A stretch of 64,000 nt of DNA from Mixophyes australis (lineage: Eukaryota > Chordata > Amphibia > Anura > Limnodynastidae): NCBI GenBank assembly GCA_036250195.1, contig JAVHZZ010000006.1, positions 156,538,224-156,602,223 of the forward strand. Reading direction: 5' to 3'. Shown here piece after piece: positions 53,206 to 64,000 of this stretch (its first letter is position 1; the number at the start of each line of letters is the position of its first letter). The notes beneath the pieces were generated by a model that had not been told where the DNA came from, ran no database searches, and worked only from the letters and a program-made list of their open reading frames with translations. Made by a program: the position numbers and the translations under genes.

Positions 53206-54900
53206 AAATAGAGTGCTGTTGCTTCATGACTCAGCAGCAGACCCCAAAATGCACATAGATTTCTTAATTTCCTTCTTTTAAAATTTCAAGTGTTGTCTAC
53301 CAGTGAAAGTTTTCTAAGGGGCAGTCAGTGACATCTTCTTTATTAAATAGGCAAAACCAGGGTGTTGGTAAAGTATTAGCAGCAGCACCCCTCCAAAAAA
53401 CACACATATTTCTTAATTCCTTTCAATGAAATTCCAAGTGCTTCAAAATGTGGCAAATTGTATAGAGTAGCACGCAGCCAAGCATCAGTTAGCAGCCATT
53501 ATTAGTACATAGTCCAGTATCCAATTTTCCAATTACAAATGACTACTAAAGTAATAGCTCCTTGTGAGCAAGCTGTCGGCTCAAGTCGCACATGAAATAT
53601 CTCCTGCTTCAGCTTCTCCTAAAAATAGTAGTGCCAGAATATTTTTCTCTTTTCCAAGATATTGTTTAAAGATATAGTGCAGTTTAGGATTATATTCAAA
53701 ATATATTTTGCAATCTTGTAAATTTGCTGGTGCAATCTACTTTTCTGAGCCATGAACTGTTCTTTGACAATCTTTAATTAGGTCTTCTTTGATTCCCCTG
53801 GATGGACACATTTCTCCAACTAAACTCCTGCACAACTGAGTTTCGACACATACTTAATGAAAGTTTATAACAGTAATTTCAGGAAAGATCCTCATTACAT
53901 TGGGCTCTGTCTCTTGTCTTAATGAAGGATTTTGTAATTTTGCCTTCATTGCATTTGCTTCCTCCAAATCAAGTCCAAGAATAATTAACCAGTCTATATG
54001 GTTTTCTAACTCCATCATATAGCATAGATTGTTAGCCATCATATCTGCATCTACACATTGTCAAGACAGATGACATCTTCTGTCTTGTAGCTTGACTATC
54101 AATTTTGAATGTCTTCTGAACTTCATAATTTATTGTGTGCATAGTCTTTCAACTTTTTGTTAATTATGGGTGCAGCCCACCTTCAATGACCTCTAATTCT
54201 GTCTTTTAGCTGGACTATCAATTATGGAGGCTTCTGTTATATGAAATAAACACTGCTTCCCACTGTTGCTTCACTGTCTCTGATAGAGGCCCTCTAATTT
54301 TCAAAATGTCTTGTGTACATAGTCTTTCAACATTTTTATTATGGATAAAGCCCACCAACATCTATCTACTTGTCTAAATGTCTACTGTCGCTGCTGTCTA
54401 TCTAATGAACACTGCTTCCTACTGTCCCTTTACAAGTCTATGATGGATGCCCTCAAACTTTCAAAATTTATTGTGTGCATAGTCTTTAAAAAAAAATTCT
54501 TCTAGGTGAAGCCCACCTTCGTCTATCTACTTGCCGAAATGTCCACTGATGCCGCTGTCTGCCTAATGACCTCTTCTTCTTACTACTGATCTGTTGGAAA
54601 AACTCAGGAATGTAATTTTCAGCATTCAATGACCGCATGCAGATAATTTATGCACACTGTTATGCCATTATGTTTCATAGGGATTGTATCTTATTAAGCT
54701 GTAATTTATTTGTGCCGCTGCTCTGTCACTAATTTTGGTGAAAATGTGTACAGTTGCCAAGAGATCATTAGAAAATATACTGTAAATGACTGTAAATGAA
54801 TGTTAATGCTACAATAGTAATGTAGGTGCAATAATCCTTCAAATTCAATGATTTTACCAGGTTTTACATTTTTAATTCAATCCAGATCCAAAACCCAGCC
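53206..54900 (+). mobile_element. non-autonomous hAT-related relic
   Basis: Segments 53440-53560 (ggcaaattgtatagagtagc, agcatcagttagcagcc, tagtacatagtcc) match 23950-24090 in the hAT relic. Then comes a 165-178-base tandem repeat (54050-54590). The text at 54690-54790 is shared with 49085-49330. The 3' edge ccagatccaaaaccc resembles the right end region of the complete hAT element (near 46989). No coding sequence survives. Confidence 0.55.
54050..54590. repeat. 165-178-bp degenerate tandem repeat, three copies
   Basis: gtgtgcatagtctttcaac recurs near 54134, 54311 and 54475, each followed by cagcccacctt-like text and tgtctactgatgc/gctgtct. Confidence 0.7.
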
Positions 54901-55099
54901 TGCTTGCTGCATGCGACTATGGTTCATCTACATGTATTCCTCCCTTTCCTTCTCCTATGTGTGTGCCTACCTTCCACCTCTCAACACCCGCTGACACATG
55001 TATGGCGTGCATCATCTGACATGCTCACTGACCCATGTGTGCAAACAGCAAGAGAGACAAACAGAAGAGTTTGCCTCTGCAACGCACAGTGACAGAAGC

Positions 55100-55390
55100 A
55101 AAAAGTTAAGTGTGTAGGATGGGGATGACCTTAATGTAATGGGGGTGGTGACTGGGTTATTAATTTAATGGTGAGGGTGGGGGTGGGGTAATCATTAAAT
55201 GGTGGATGGGTCATATAAATTAATATTTGAGGGCCATTTATTTGATGGTGGCAGTTATTTAATTTATTAGTTGGTTCTTGATAGGGACAATTAATTTAAA
55301 GTGTGGTGATGGGACAATTAGTTTAATGCTGGGGTGATTTGGGGGGTATTAATTAAATGTGGGACTGAGTTTTGGGAGATGGAGAATTAT
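55100..55390. repeat. G-rich/AATTTAA minisatellite, inverse orientation
   Basis: Units of ggggtgggtaattaatttaatg type, the inverse of the arrays at 9590-10092 and 12940-13260 (tttaatgctggggt appears as its complement there). About seven degenerate units. Confidence 0.6.
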
Positions 55391-55399
55391 GTTATATTA

Positions 55400-56217
55400 T
55401 CTTAAATGTGAATATTAATAACTTTTTAATCTGGGTTTCCAAAGCCCAGAGTCCAAAGTCATGAGTCTGCTTGTTACTTTTATTGTGTAAACTCCATACT
55501 GCCGGAACTACTTAAAAAACATATGTCTGAATAGTGGATTGATGAATGAAATAATGAATAATAATGAAAGGTATAGTGTTTCTTTATGAATCCTTTTGAT
55601 AAATTATATAGAAAAGCTTTAAAAAGTAGGCTTAAGTTTATTCTAATATTTGGAATAAATTGTCTGGAGGGGTGCAGAGAGGTAATTGTGAAGTAAGAGG
55701 CACCAACATGTTTTTAACATAGTCGCCTACTGACCCAGAATGTCTGGGAGACTCCTGAATTATGATGAGACCTCCTGGACTAAAGAGAGAGCAGTCAATT
55801 GTCCTGCAACTGTGCTTACTTTGCAAGGTCGGTTGGACATGTTGTTATGACTCTACTGTAATTGCACCTTCAAGCGCAGTGAAGCTCAGTGAATACTGAG
55901 TGGGTAAGTGCATGATGACAAAAATAGCATCATCATGTACTGTGCCTCGTCTGTTGATGCCTCCATCTGCATCTCTTCAAAGGAACATAGGAAAATAGGT
56001 AAGAATGGGTTTTATACCTCAGGCACCAAATGTTGTTGATCCATCCGTACCATGTATATCCAGACATAACATGTATACATACTGGATGGCTTCAATTGCA
56101 ATTAGTTCCCATGTATGTTCCATGCTTATTGACTCTAACTGACATAATGGGCCTGATTCATTAAGGAAAGTAAAGTAAAAAAATGTGTAAATTTGCACCT
56201 TGGCATAACCATGTTGT
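55400..56217. other. no gene; end-like text of a dispersed repeat at 56152
   Basis: AT-rich noncoding DNA. The phrase gggcctgattcattaagg near 56150 is also the start of the repeat family at 8196 and 59866 and may mark a terminus. Confidence 0.4.
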
Positions 56218-56536
56218 GGAAAAACCAGATGACCGCTGATAAGTATGATAATATGTCCAAACGGTCTCAGAAGGACCGTACTTAGGTGCTCCCCTGCACC
56301 TGGATTGCTCTCTTTGGAGGAAAGTATATCTCAGTATTTACAAAGAGACTACTCCGCATTATGGGATTGTGACTATCACATCATCTCAGCGTGTATGCCG
56401 AACTCTCATTTATATATGAGGTAGTCAACATCGGGACATTAGTCCTCGGCTGATTGGAAATCCAGCACCTGAGTACGGTCATTCTGAGACCGCTTGGACA
56501 TATTATCATACTTATCAGCGGTCATCTGGTTTTTCC
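56218..56536. mobile_element. foldback element with 73-bp arms
   Basis: Left arm 56218-56290 starts ggaaaaaccagatgaccgct; right arm 56464-56536 is its inverse with about five differences. They are separated by 173 bases that include a gggattgtgactatcacatc stretch. Noncoding. The family is unknown; neither a clear target duplication nor a terminal motif was found. Confidence 0.75.
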
Positions 56537-56539
56537 GGG

Positions 56540-57830
56540 ACGCCGGTTCATTGTGGTGAAGCGCTTTATACCAGCATCTATACCATCTATTAGATCTCGG
56601 AAGAGACTCACTATAACATCATTTGTGAGCTACAATTAGTGATAATTGCATATCACGCTCCGGACTAATATATTCTACACACGGATCCAGTTCATGCACT
56701 CTTGTGCTGCGGCTGCATGCGATGAATGGGTGAGATCTATCCTGTTATACACCCTTTGATGACATAGGATTGTGCTCATATTTACTGATCTTAACATTAG
56801 CATTGTGTACTGGCCAGACACATTTATCATCATTATTTGATGTGTACATGTATATTGTGATGTAATATTGGATATCCACTGTTATATACATGTGAGTTCC
56901 GCCATTGGAATATTTTATATACATTTTTATATTATAGAATAAAGTTTTATCTCTTCTGTGGACGCACCCTGTTTATATATTTTTTTGATCAGATAATGTT
57001 AGTTTTATTGTTTTGTACAAGCCCTCCTGCAACTTTAGCATACATTTCTTTTGGTTAATAACTTCTTTCTGTACTTTTTTCCTATGTATATATGTACTCA
57101 TGCATAGCAGTTTATTTTGTTGCCTTGGGATACAACACAGGACTACTGTGCTCTTTGTATTTGATACAATGTTCTAGGTTACTAGCTTTTGTGTAATATC
57201 CAACAATAGTACACATCTCTGCCTGCTGACGTTATGTCTGGCTCCCACATTTGTACTTGTAATAACCTGATACGACTTTTTAAATTAAATATGCCTGAAA
57301 TGGCACTTTATTCTTTATTATTTAGCTTGCACTGAGTGAGGTGAATCTGAATGTAATGGGAAGAAAATATGAGGAATGTAATTTCTTTCTGATTGATTCA
57401 TATTTTATGAAATGAGGATGTTATAAATGTTTCCAGTGTCTGTGAGATAGGGCCAGTTATTTATTCATTAGCCATCTCTGCATTATAATTATGAATTGTT
57501 TAAAGGTTCTGTGTCCCCATTCTACCTCCAGATAAAGTTTATGCTATTTTACTTCTTATTATCATTATATGAAATATTTCTTTTAATCTTTTCTTTGCTA
57601 AGGCTTTTACCCACTCTTGTGCTGAGCACTTTAGAGGGACTCATAACATATTTATCAAAAATAATCAGCAAGTTCTGCACGCTAAAGATTATAGATGTTT
57701 AATCAGGTATGGGCTCCATAGCTGTTCGCTGAGAGCAGTTTTGAACCTTCCTCCTCTTCTGTCTCTTAATTCCCTCACACTCACTCTTGTTCAGTGAGAA
57801 ATCCACCACTAATAATCCTCTCTTAGGGTA
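56540..57830. other. no recognised gene
   Basis: AT-rich DNA. The part 56690-57000, ending in gtggacgcaccctgtttata, may be the tail of a dispersed element, but this cannot be shown here. Confidence 0.45.
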
Positions 57831-57831
57831 C

Positions 57832-58228
57832 ACACACTACAGGATTTTCCGACCAATGTGTTAGCTATAACGATTTTATCAACTGAAAAAAAGAAGTCCC
57901 GATCAGCATTCTGATTCATGTGTACACACTATACATGTTTTAAAAGATTTACCCTCAGATCTGTGCTCAACTGTTATAACCATCGGCTGAAAAGATGATG
58001 ACTCTATGGAGATTTTGATCGTGAATGCATACACACTGCAGGATTGTAAGGATGTCGTTTCATAGTTGAATGAGATTTATACTTCTGCTAAACAATCAAA
58101 TCAAACAGTGGTCGGTACTTTGAGACGACTATCATTCATCGTCTAAGTGTAAACACTTAAAGCGTTATCGGGCCGAACGGTCGTTTATCGGGTGATTTCC
58201 CGATAATTTACTGAACACTGTGTGTACT
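57832..58228. mobile_element. MITE with gtacacacac/gtgtgtac ends
   Basis: The left end ttagggtacacacactacagg and the right end cactgtgtgtactcagcctaa are imperfect inverted repeats. The interior has several internal cgat/atcg-rich inverted segments (ccgaacggtcg, gggtgatttcccgataa). Noncoding. TTA/TAA borders hint at Harbinger but are not decisive. Confidence 0.55.
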
Positions 58229-59597
58229 CAGCCTAACTGTGTGGCTCCTACCCTTTAGTTACAATGAGGTGAGATGTCAAGATCACTGCCCTCCTACTTC
58301 CATTAGTCCTGTACCATTATCCCACAATAGCTTCATAGCTAATTTTAGAATGGGCTAAATATTGCAAATGTATTTTTATTTTTTGCCACAAATACTATGA
58401 AATGTAATAATCATTAAATTATCAAGATAAGATGTTATAATTGTTGTCATGTCAGATTTTGACAATGAAAATAATTACAACCAATGATGACATTTTTGAT
58501 AATGATAACTAAATGAAACTGATTCTTAGATTTTTATAATTAAAGCAGCAATACCTTGAAAAAAAGTAGGCTTTTAGAAGAATGTTGATATTTACCGTTG
58601 TCCTTGGTTTGTTTATTGAGGCTGCTATTAACAATTTATAATCTGCACAGTGTCATGGACAACCATGATAACCACAGTTACATGGCACATGATGTAGTGA
58701 GCAAGGAGGCTTGTAAACAGCCCTGAGTTGTATGTACCCTGTCTACTCTGTGTACTGTAAAATCCTCCCCTCCTTCATCTCCCATCTGCCTTCAAATGAC
58801 ATATTGAGAGCTGACATATTTTTGGCAATTTCTTTTGTACATTTCCTTGTATGTCAAAACAAGTTTCTTAAATCAGAAATTGATGGATTTGTTGTCCACT
58901 ATAGACGTCGCTACTTGAAAATACAGGCTTTCATTTTGCCTGGGACACAGTGTTCTACTCCTATTTTCAGACTAATTTCCTAATTGAATGAACTGGGATA
59001 CACTGTGGCAGGGTTTCTCTTGATTATGCAATTTGCTTCTCTTGATTATACATTTTACATTATCATGTGGGTGGGACAAGCATGCCATCAAGCTCCACCA
59101 TCCACAATAAACTCTAACACAAGTTCCGTTTTAAAAAAGAGCAAGGAAATTGAGCATTGTTCCATCTGTATTTAAATCGAGCCGTATCTCAAGATGATTT
59201 TCGATTTGAATCTGGAAGTATAGTCTGCCTGTTACTTGCCATATGTAGACAGACAGAGCATGTAAAATTAAAGGGATAAGCGCTCCAATCCAATCAACAC
59301 AAACGGCCTGTTACAAGCAGCATGCAGTATACTCAAAAGCATATGTGTAATAAAACACATATATTTTTCTTACATTATATTTTAAAATAAATGAACAGTT
59401 CTTAACAGTATAATCATTATTAAAACTATGGATTGTTAAAAAAACAAATATTATTTTCTAACTTTAAATGCATAAATAAATATGCTTTTAATGCATACTG
59501 TACATACAATGCATCTTTAGTCTATCTTACTTGCATATTCATGTTCTGTGCTTGCTGGTGGCATGCATACGTGTATATTTTAAAGCAAAGACTAAGC
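58229..59597. other. no recognised feature
   Basis: AT-rich noncoding DNA with chance open frames only. Text at 59170-59220 resembles 8840-8880. Confidence 0.5.
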
Positions 59598-59866
59598 CGT
59601 ATAAGTCATCACTTTAAGTCGGCACTTACACCTGCCCTGCAGCTTGTGAAAATGATATGGCTGAAACCAATTGTACGTGTGAGAAACCTAGGACTTGAAT
59701 TGGCCGCATCTGCATCGAAAAGCTCTCGGCACACCCTTATTGTACATTGCCTATATTAGTCCGCCCCCTCCCTCACCCATTCTACCAGTCAAGTCGTAGG
59801 CTGTCATTATCATTTCATGCAATTACTATGCCATTGGGTACACATCCGAGCATGAATCAGGCCCTT
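59598..59866 (-). repeat. dispersed repeat, copy 2 (inverse of 8196-8505)
   Basis: Inverse reading gives gggcctgattcatgctcgg, aggcaatgtacaataagggt, gatgcagatgcgg, aattcaagtcctaggttt, ttggtttcagccatat and ctgcagggcaggtgtaag, collinear with copy 1. Confidence 0.65.
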
Positions 59867-60124
59867 TGTATTTAGTCAGTAAGGTTGATGATGAAATTTG
59901 CAGCATGTCCACACCTAACTTGCATTATGTCAGCCCTCTCTGGGAGATTTAAGTAAAAAATTAACAACTCTCAAGCGCTCATGTTCCCCAAACAAATAAT
60001 GTATATTTTCTTAGGTGAACTTATTATATGGACTCTCTAATGCCGCACCCAGACATAGGAATGCCAATGCTAAAAATGAACATTACCAGTATATAGAAAA
60101 GTGTGCCTTTAAAGAGATTTTTAT

Positions 60125-60450
60125 GTTATAAATATTATTATTATTATTATTAATTTTTATTTATAAGGCGCCACTCAGTGTCCGTAGCGCCGTACAGGGA
60201 CAAACAAGTACAGTACAAGGTGGGACGGCAAAATACAGTAAACAATAAGCACAGTAACTCAGTAAGCTCAGAGCACAGCTAGGGAGAGGGGGGAGGGAAG
60301 ACCGGCAGGCGCCGGAGCCCAAGAGGAAGGGCGCGGATGACGGGGAGACCCCCAGAGGGATGGGGGGAAAGGTAGCTGGAGAGCAGAGTTATAGGTGCAG
60401 GAAACAGGAGAAGAGATGGCCCTGCTCAAGGGAGCGTACAATCTAAGGGG
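60125..60450 (-). mobile_element. antisense L2-type LINE 3' region
   Basis: The inverse reading ends with cctgtacggcgctacggaca, ctgagtggcgcc and ttataaataaaaat plus an (aat)n run, the L2-like tail. Further in, the inverse of gagcgtacaatctaa belongs to the same 3' region. The middle is GC- and purine-rich. Confidence 0.7.
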
Positions 60451-60725
60451 AGGGGTAGACAGACAGAGAGACACGGGGTGAGAGGGAGAGAAGGGGGAAC
60501 GGAGGCAGATTCAGGGGAGGGGGAAGAGGGGAGGGAGGCAGAAAAGGTAGGAAGTTAAGTGGGAGTTAAAATAATCATAGAATATAAAAAAAATCAGTGT
60601 GGTCATAACGGAGTTTTATCTGAATAAATGCTTAACAATTCATCATGTTAAAAACATTACAGCAATAATTGAATAACATAAAAATAGAAATTGATAAAAC
60701 AGATTATGATCTGATGTCGCCATCT
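60451..60725. other. purine-rich tract, no gene
   Basis: GA-rich sequence to about 60560, then AT-rich DNA; no motif. Confidence 0.5.
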
Positions 60726-60727
60726 GA

Positions 60728-60804
60728 GTGCATATATATATATATATACAGATGTATATATCTATACATATATATATATATACATATTTATATATATATA
60801 TCTA

Positions 60805-60842
<38 letters not shown>
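60728..60842. repeat. compound (TA)n microsatellite
   Basis: Several runs of TA interrupted by cagatg, catac and tctata; the last run has about 18 units. The Ile/Tyr-rich open frames across it are artefacts. Confidence 0.95.
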
Positions 60843-60846
<4 letters not shown>

Positions 60847-61018
60847 CACAGATGCCTATTTGCCACAGCTCTCCTACATAGGGACAGGTGACAAGTGGTG
60901 TTTGAAGTGGGATCGCCAAGGACAGCCAGCGCACAGCTGTCCACCCAAACTCCAGACGCAAAAGGTGGTGAATGGAAAATATTGACTGCCACTGTCACAC
61001 ACCAAACTGTGTATTAAG

Positions 61019-63015
61019 TATAGATGTTCAGGCTTGGTTCCCCGAGAACCGAACACACCCGGACTTAGCAGATCCGAGCGCCCTCGGAATTGAAAACGTG
61101 GCAAAACAGCATTGTTACGTCGTTTGATCTCGTGAGTTTTGGATTATATAAGTACCGCCCTCCATAGCGATCCAGTGCCATTTCACAGAGATACAATGAA
61201 GGGGTAGTACGGTTCTTGACAGTCTCTAGTGCAGTTGGACAGCGTCATAGGTAGAAAACAAAGAGGAGGGGTAGCAGTGTTCTTCAAAGTCTCCAGTGAC
61301 ATTCAGGAGAGCTCCATTGCTCCATTGCTAATTGTCATTGCTGAAATAGAAATAATAGGGCTGGCAGTCTAGGTCTTCTAAATCTGCAGGCAAATTTAAC
61401 GGTGTTATATAGGTAACACACAAAGAGAAGAGGTCCATTGCTCCATTGCTAATTGTCATTGCTGAAATAATAATTGGGCTGGCAGTTTTGATCTTCTAAA
61501 TCTGCAGTCACATTGTACTGTGTTATCAAAATGGATTTACAGCAGTACACAGGAGCAACAAGAAACTGCTGGCACCAGTCATGATGATAGTAATTCCTCT
61601 ACATCATCTGCTAAAGCCCATGTTAAAGTACATAGTGTTTTTAAGTCAGGGAAATTATAATGTAAAAAAACCTTTTACCTTGGTCAAGAAAAAAATTCCT
61701 GTTATCCAGGCAAAGTTATCTGCAGAAAAAACTAAAATTGCCAACATGCCATTCTACACACGCAGTGGCAAGGAAAGAATGAGGGCTTCGCCTTTCTCTA
61801 TGAGTGCTACTTCTGCAAATGTCACTGAGGCATCTTCTTGTAAGGTCAGTCATGACCAAGCAAGACCTTGTCATTCTGACTCCAAAAGTGGTGTCCAAAT
61901 ACTTTTATGTGTAAAAGTCGAGCTGGAAGAAAACAGTCAGGAATCAGAGGAAAATGTATGTTCAGATTCAGAAATGACACAAATCACTGAGGAGAGTCTA
62001 TCCACGAGTGCTATGTGTAAGCCTGACCTTTCTGATAGTGTACCCATAAAGAAGGCCCCTTTCAGCATTTCTGCAGATGTGTGCATGAACAGCCCAAGTG
62101 TAGCCGGTGATACACAAATTGAGGATGCCACTTTGGAATTGCAAAAGAATGTTAGGCTGCTGGTCTGTTCACCATCCCACAGAACTAGATGGCGGAGGTC
62201 TTCACCTATACCAGCCGCTTTTCCCTTAGAGCTTGATGTTCTCACTGGTAGTCAGATGCCCCCAGGACTTAGATCCCGATGTAGTGTGGGGTGGTAATGC
62301 AGAACCACAGCAGCAGGCCAGGAGACTGGGTAGAAAGCAGCGGATATTCAAACGGGTAGTCAGCAGGGCAGTCAATAAACACGCCAAAGGTCGGGGTCAC
62401 AGGCAAAGTAGCAGAGTCCAAGGTACAGGCCAAAAGGGTCAGGGTCACGAGCAAACAGGCAAAGTCCAAAGTCCAGGCAGAAGTCATACACAGGAAATCC
62501 AACAGAGTATCCACAGGACAGGGTACAGCAAACAGGAGCAGGTCAGCAAGACTGGGTCAGAAACGCTATAACCGGCAGGGAGCGCTGTGCAGGGAAGCGA
62601 CGTCCGGCTATTGTCTTGGCAAGTGACGTCCCGGTCACTAAGGAGACGGCCGGGACACTCAGCGGGGTAATAGACGAGTCGTGGCGGTGCCCAATGCTGC
62701 CGCGGCTCCTAACACAGGATGAAAGGGATATTTGTTGTCCCTTCACTCAGCTAGATCCCGACACCTGCAATCTACACCCACAACAACATTCTCATCAATA
62801 TCCTCAGTAGCAATCAGAGTTCGTCCTGCATCCAAGTTGGTAAGGCCAGATGTCTCCTCCACTATCCTGGATTCCTCAGAATAATTCTTGAGCGTTAGTC
62901 CAAATGCTGCTGCTGCTTGGGGTGATCTTCATCCCAGAAGCAGGCCAAGAAGAAGACTACTAGTAGTTTACAAAACTTGACTGTTAAACAATCCTTTGCA
63001 AGAGGAAGCAAGTAG
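61019..63015 (+). pseudogene. second copy of the hAT transposon 5' half, disrupted
   Basis: The left terminus tatagatgttcagg is followed by ggttccccgagaaccgaaca, as in 33415-33460. The transposase start near 61531 (atggatttacagcagtac) parallels 34083. Frame 61581-62147 contains MPFYTRSGKERMR (61747), ENVCSDSEMT and NSPSVAGDTQIED, all shared with the 34083 copy. At 62147 the frame breaks into LTR-like DNA, and hAT sequence resumes at 62758-63012 (linker text with caatatcctcagtagc). The BED finger region is missing. It ends at a gypsy fragment. Confidence 0.8.
62148..62757 (-). mobile_element. gypsy-type LTR fragment inside the hAT copy
   Basis: GC-rich text with ggtcggggtcacaggcaaag, caaaagggtcagggtcac and gacagggtacagcaaacagg resembles the U3/R part of B-type LTRs (B has gggtcaaaagggtcacaggc). 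cttagatcccga at 62270 and ctagatcccgaca at 62752 look like duplicated border text. The exact ends are uncertain. Confidence 0.5.
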
Positions 63016-63860
63016 GAATCGGGTGGCTGTCCCCAGCAGCAGCGGAAATGTGGTGATGGCACCTGACAGTGCTCTCCTCCCCTCTCTCCATGAGGAGGTA
63101 CTGGATGTTAGCATCTTCTTAAACCTGGATAGAAGGCAAGGGTCATAACTCTTCCAATGAACCAGTTATTGAATCCTCCCTTGAGATATTCAAGATCTCA
63201 AAATACATTTAACCTCAATTTCCTCCACGGAAATTGTCAGAATAGAGGCTGGATGGGAAGGTTCCTTAAAATATGTATTGAGAACCAAAGGCTTCAAAAG
63301 GGATATATGAAAGGTGCTGTGAATCTTGAGAGATGAAGGAAATTGGAGTTTGTAAGATAGAGCATTAATAACCTGAGAAATCCAGAAAGGACCGATGAAG
63401 CAAGGTGCTAGCTTCTTTTTTATTTTTTTGAACCAGTGCAAATTAACAATGGTTTGGAAGGCCCCTCTTTTAGGAGATCACCAGCTACCCTTAGCCAGAT
63501 CTCAGGAAGAGAAGGAGGAGAGACAGTAGGATATTGGAAATGAGGAGCTAGCCAAGTAGCAAAATGGCAAGTGTGATCCCTTCCTTGAAAACACTCCCTG
63601 TGCCAGAGACAGATTTAAATATCAGTCAGGAAACACCATATTGGTGCTAGGGAAATTGAAGGGAGTTGCTGATAAGACAAGCCTGGCAGTCAATGAGGTA
63701 ACTAACCACCGTCAGCACAGGAGAGCATCTCCACTGCTAAGCAACAGCGACGCGTTGAAGAGGACTGGGAGGAGAGACAGCTACGTCCCCCTTGAGGATG
63801 GAAGGATTTGGTTGGCCATCCCCACAGCAGCAGCAGAATTGCGGGGACGCTGTCTGTCGA
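63016..63860 (-). pseudogene. antisense gypsy fragment: integrase C-terminus and LTR junctions
   Basis: Minus strand 63441-63190 reads LAPCFIGPFWISQVINALSY, then FHISLLKPLVLN, the GPY/F-like region that precedes the chromodomain; B has MAPRFIGPYTIMQVINPVCF at the equivalent site. To the left, cacctgaca (63060-63069) followed by a C/T-rich run (gtgctctcctcccctctctc) is an inverse polypurine-tract/3' LTR junction. To the right, LTR-like text recurs (ggttggccatccccacagca near 63820, similar to 63022), so the piece is rearranged. It is a different chromovirus lineage from A and B. Confidence 0.7.
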
Positions 63861-64000
63861 TGTCATTACTAGAGCTAAATTATTTCATTGCAGCTGAGAT
63901 GCTACAGCTCACAATTCAACTCCATACTGGCTCACTGTACAAGAAACAAGGAATGCTGGAGTCATTAGTGAAGAATTTCCAAAGCAGCCAAAGAGACATA

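Noticed and set aside
60669..60998. Ile/Tyr-rich open frames
   Set aside because: Translation of a TA microsatellite.
1..64000. tRNA, rRNA, prokaryote-type operons, terminators or riboswitches
   Set aside because: None seen; composition and element content are those of a vertebrate nuclear genome.

Overview
This window is vertebrate nuclear DNA made almost entirely of transposable elements and tandem repeats. I found no convincing complete host gene. Several features point to an amphibian, most likely a frog: sushi/Tf1-type Ty3/gypsy chromoviruses, an L2-type LINE and its short 3' tails, and hAT, Tc1/mariner and Harbinger-like elements. The small palindromic MITEs carry sequence (for example ctacaagtcccagcatgc) that I associate with anuran genomes. 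The organism assignment is inference. No rRNA, tRNA or CRISPR was seen.

Layout. 0-9 kb: AT-rich noncoding DNA with a truncated hAT MITE at the left edge, a weak candidate first exon near 1.0 kb, and two decayed Tc1 elements (3.36-4.70 kb minus, 6.72-7.64 kb plus). 9-16 kb: a minisatellite-rich tract. A 1.75-kb non-autonomous hAT element (10101-11852) sits in a tandem array and itself contains a 288-bp MITE. A gypsy RT fragment is split by a Harbinger-like element that is itself split by a hAT MITE, and a 29-bp CT-rich minisatellite follows. 16-21 kb: nothing gene-like. 21.4-33.2 kb: a decayed antisense gypsy element, broken hAT transposase copies split by a 1.9-kb solo LTR, and an L2-type LINE split by a 1.3-kb insert that carries a 48-bp minisatellite.

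33.4-47.0 kb is the centrepiece. A complete but inactive hAT transposon with perfect 8-bp target duplications lies in a minisatellite. It is interrupted in its C-terminal domain by gypsy element A (5-bp duplications), a deletion derivative with an in-frame gag-integrase fusion. A's right LTR is interrupted by gypsy element B (5-bp duplications). B has two LTRs that look identical, intact gag and pol frames, a canonical -1 frameshift signal, and a self-priming site whose partner lies exactly where a TATA box predicts the RNA start. A uses a different but equally complementary pair, so the pairing covaries between families.

47-64 kb: mostly unremarkable AT-rich DNA with hAT fragments, a Harbinger-type MITE (52317-52491), a 73-bp-arm foldback (56218-56536), L2 tails, a (TA)n tract, and a second copy of the hAT transposase 5' half (61019-63015) disrupted by antisense gypsy pieces.

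How the parts work together: B encodes the proteins of a chromovirus copy-and-paste cycle. A, the solo LTR and the 21-23 kb copy are relics of related lineages. The hAT family supplied both a dead transposase and many internally repetitive non-autonomous derivatives.
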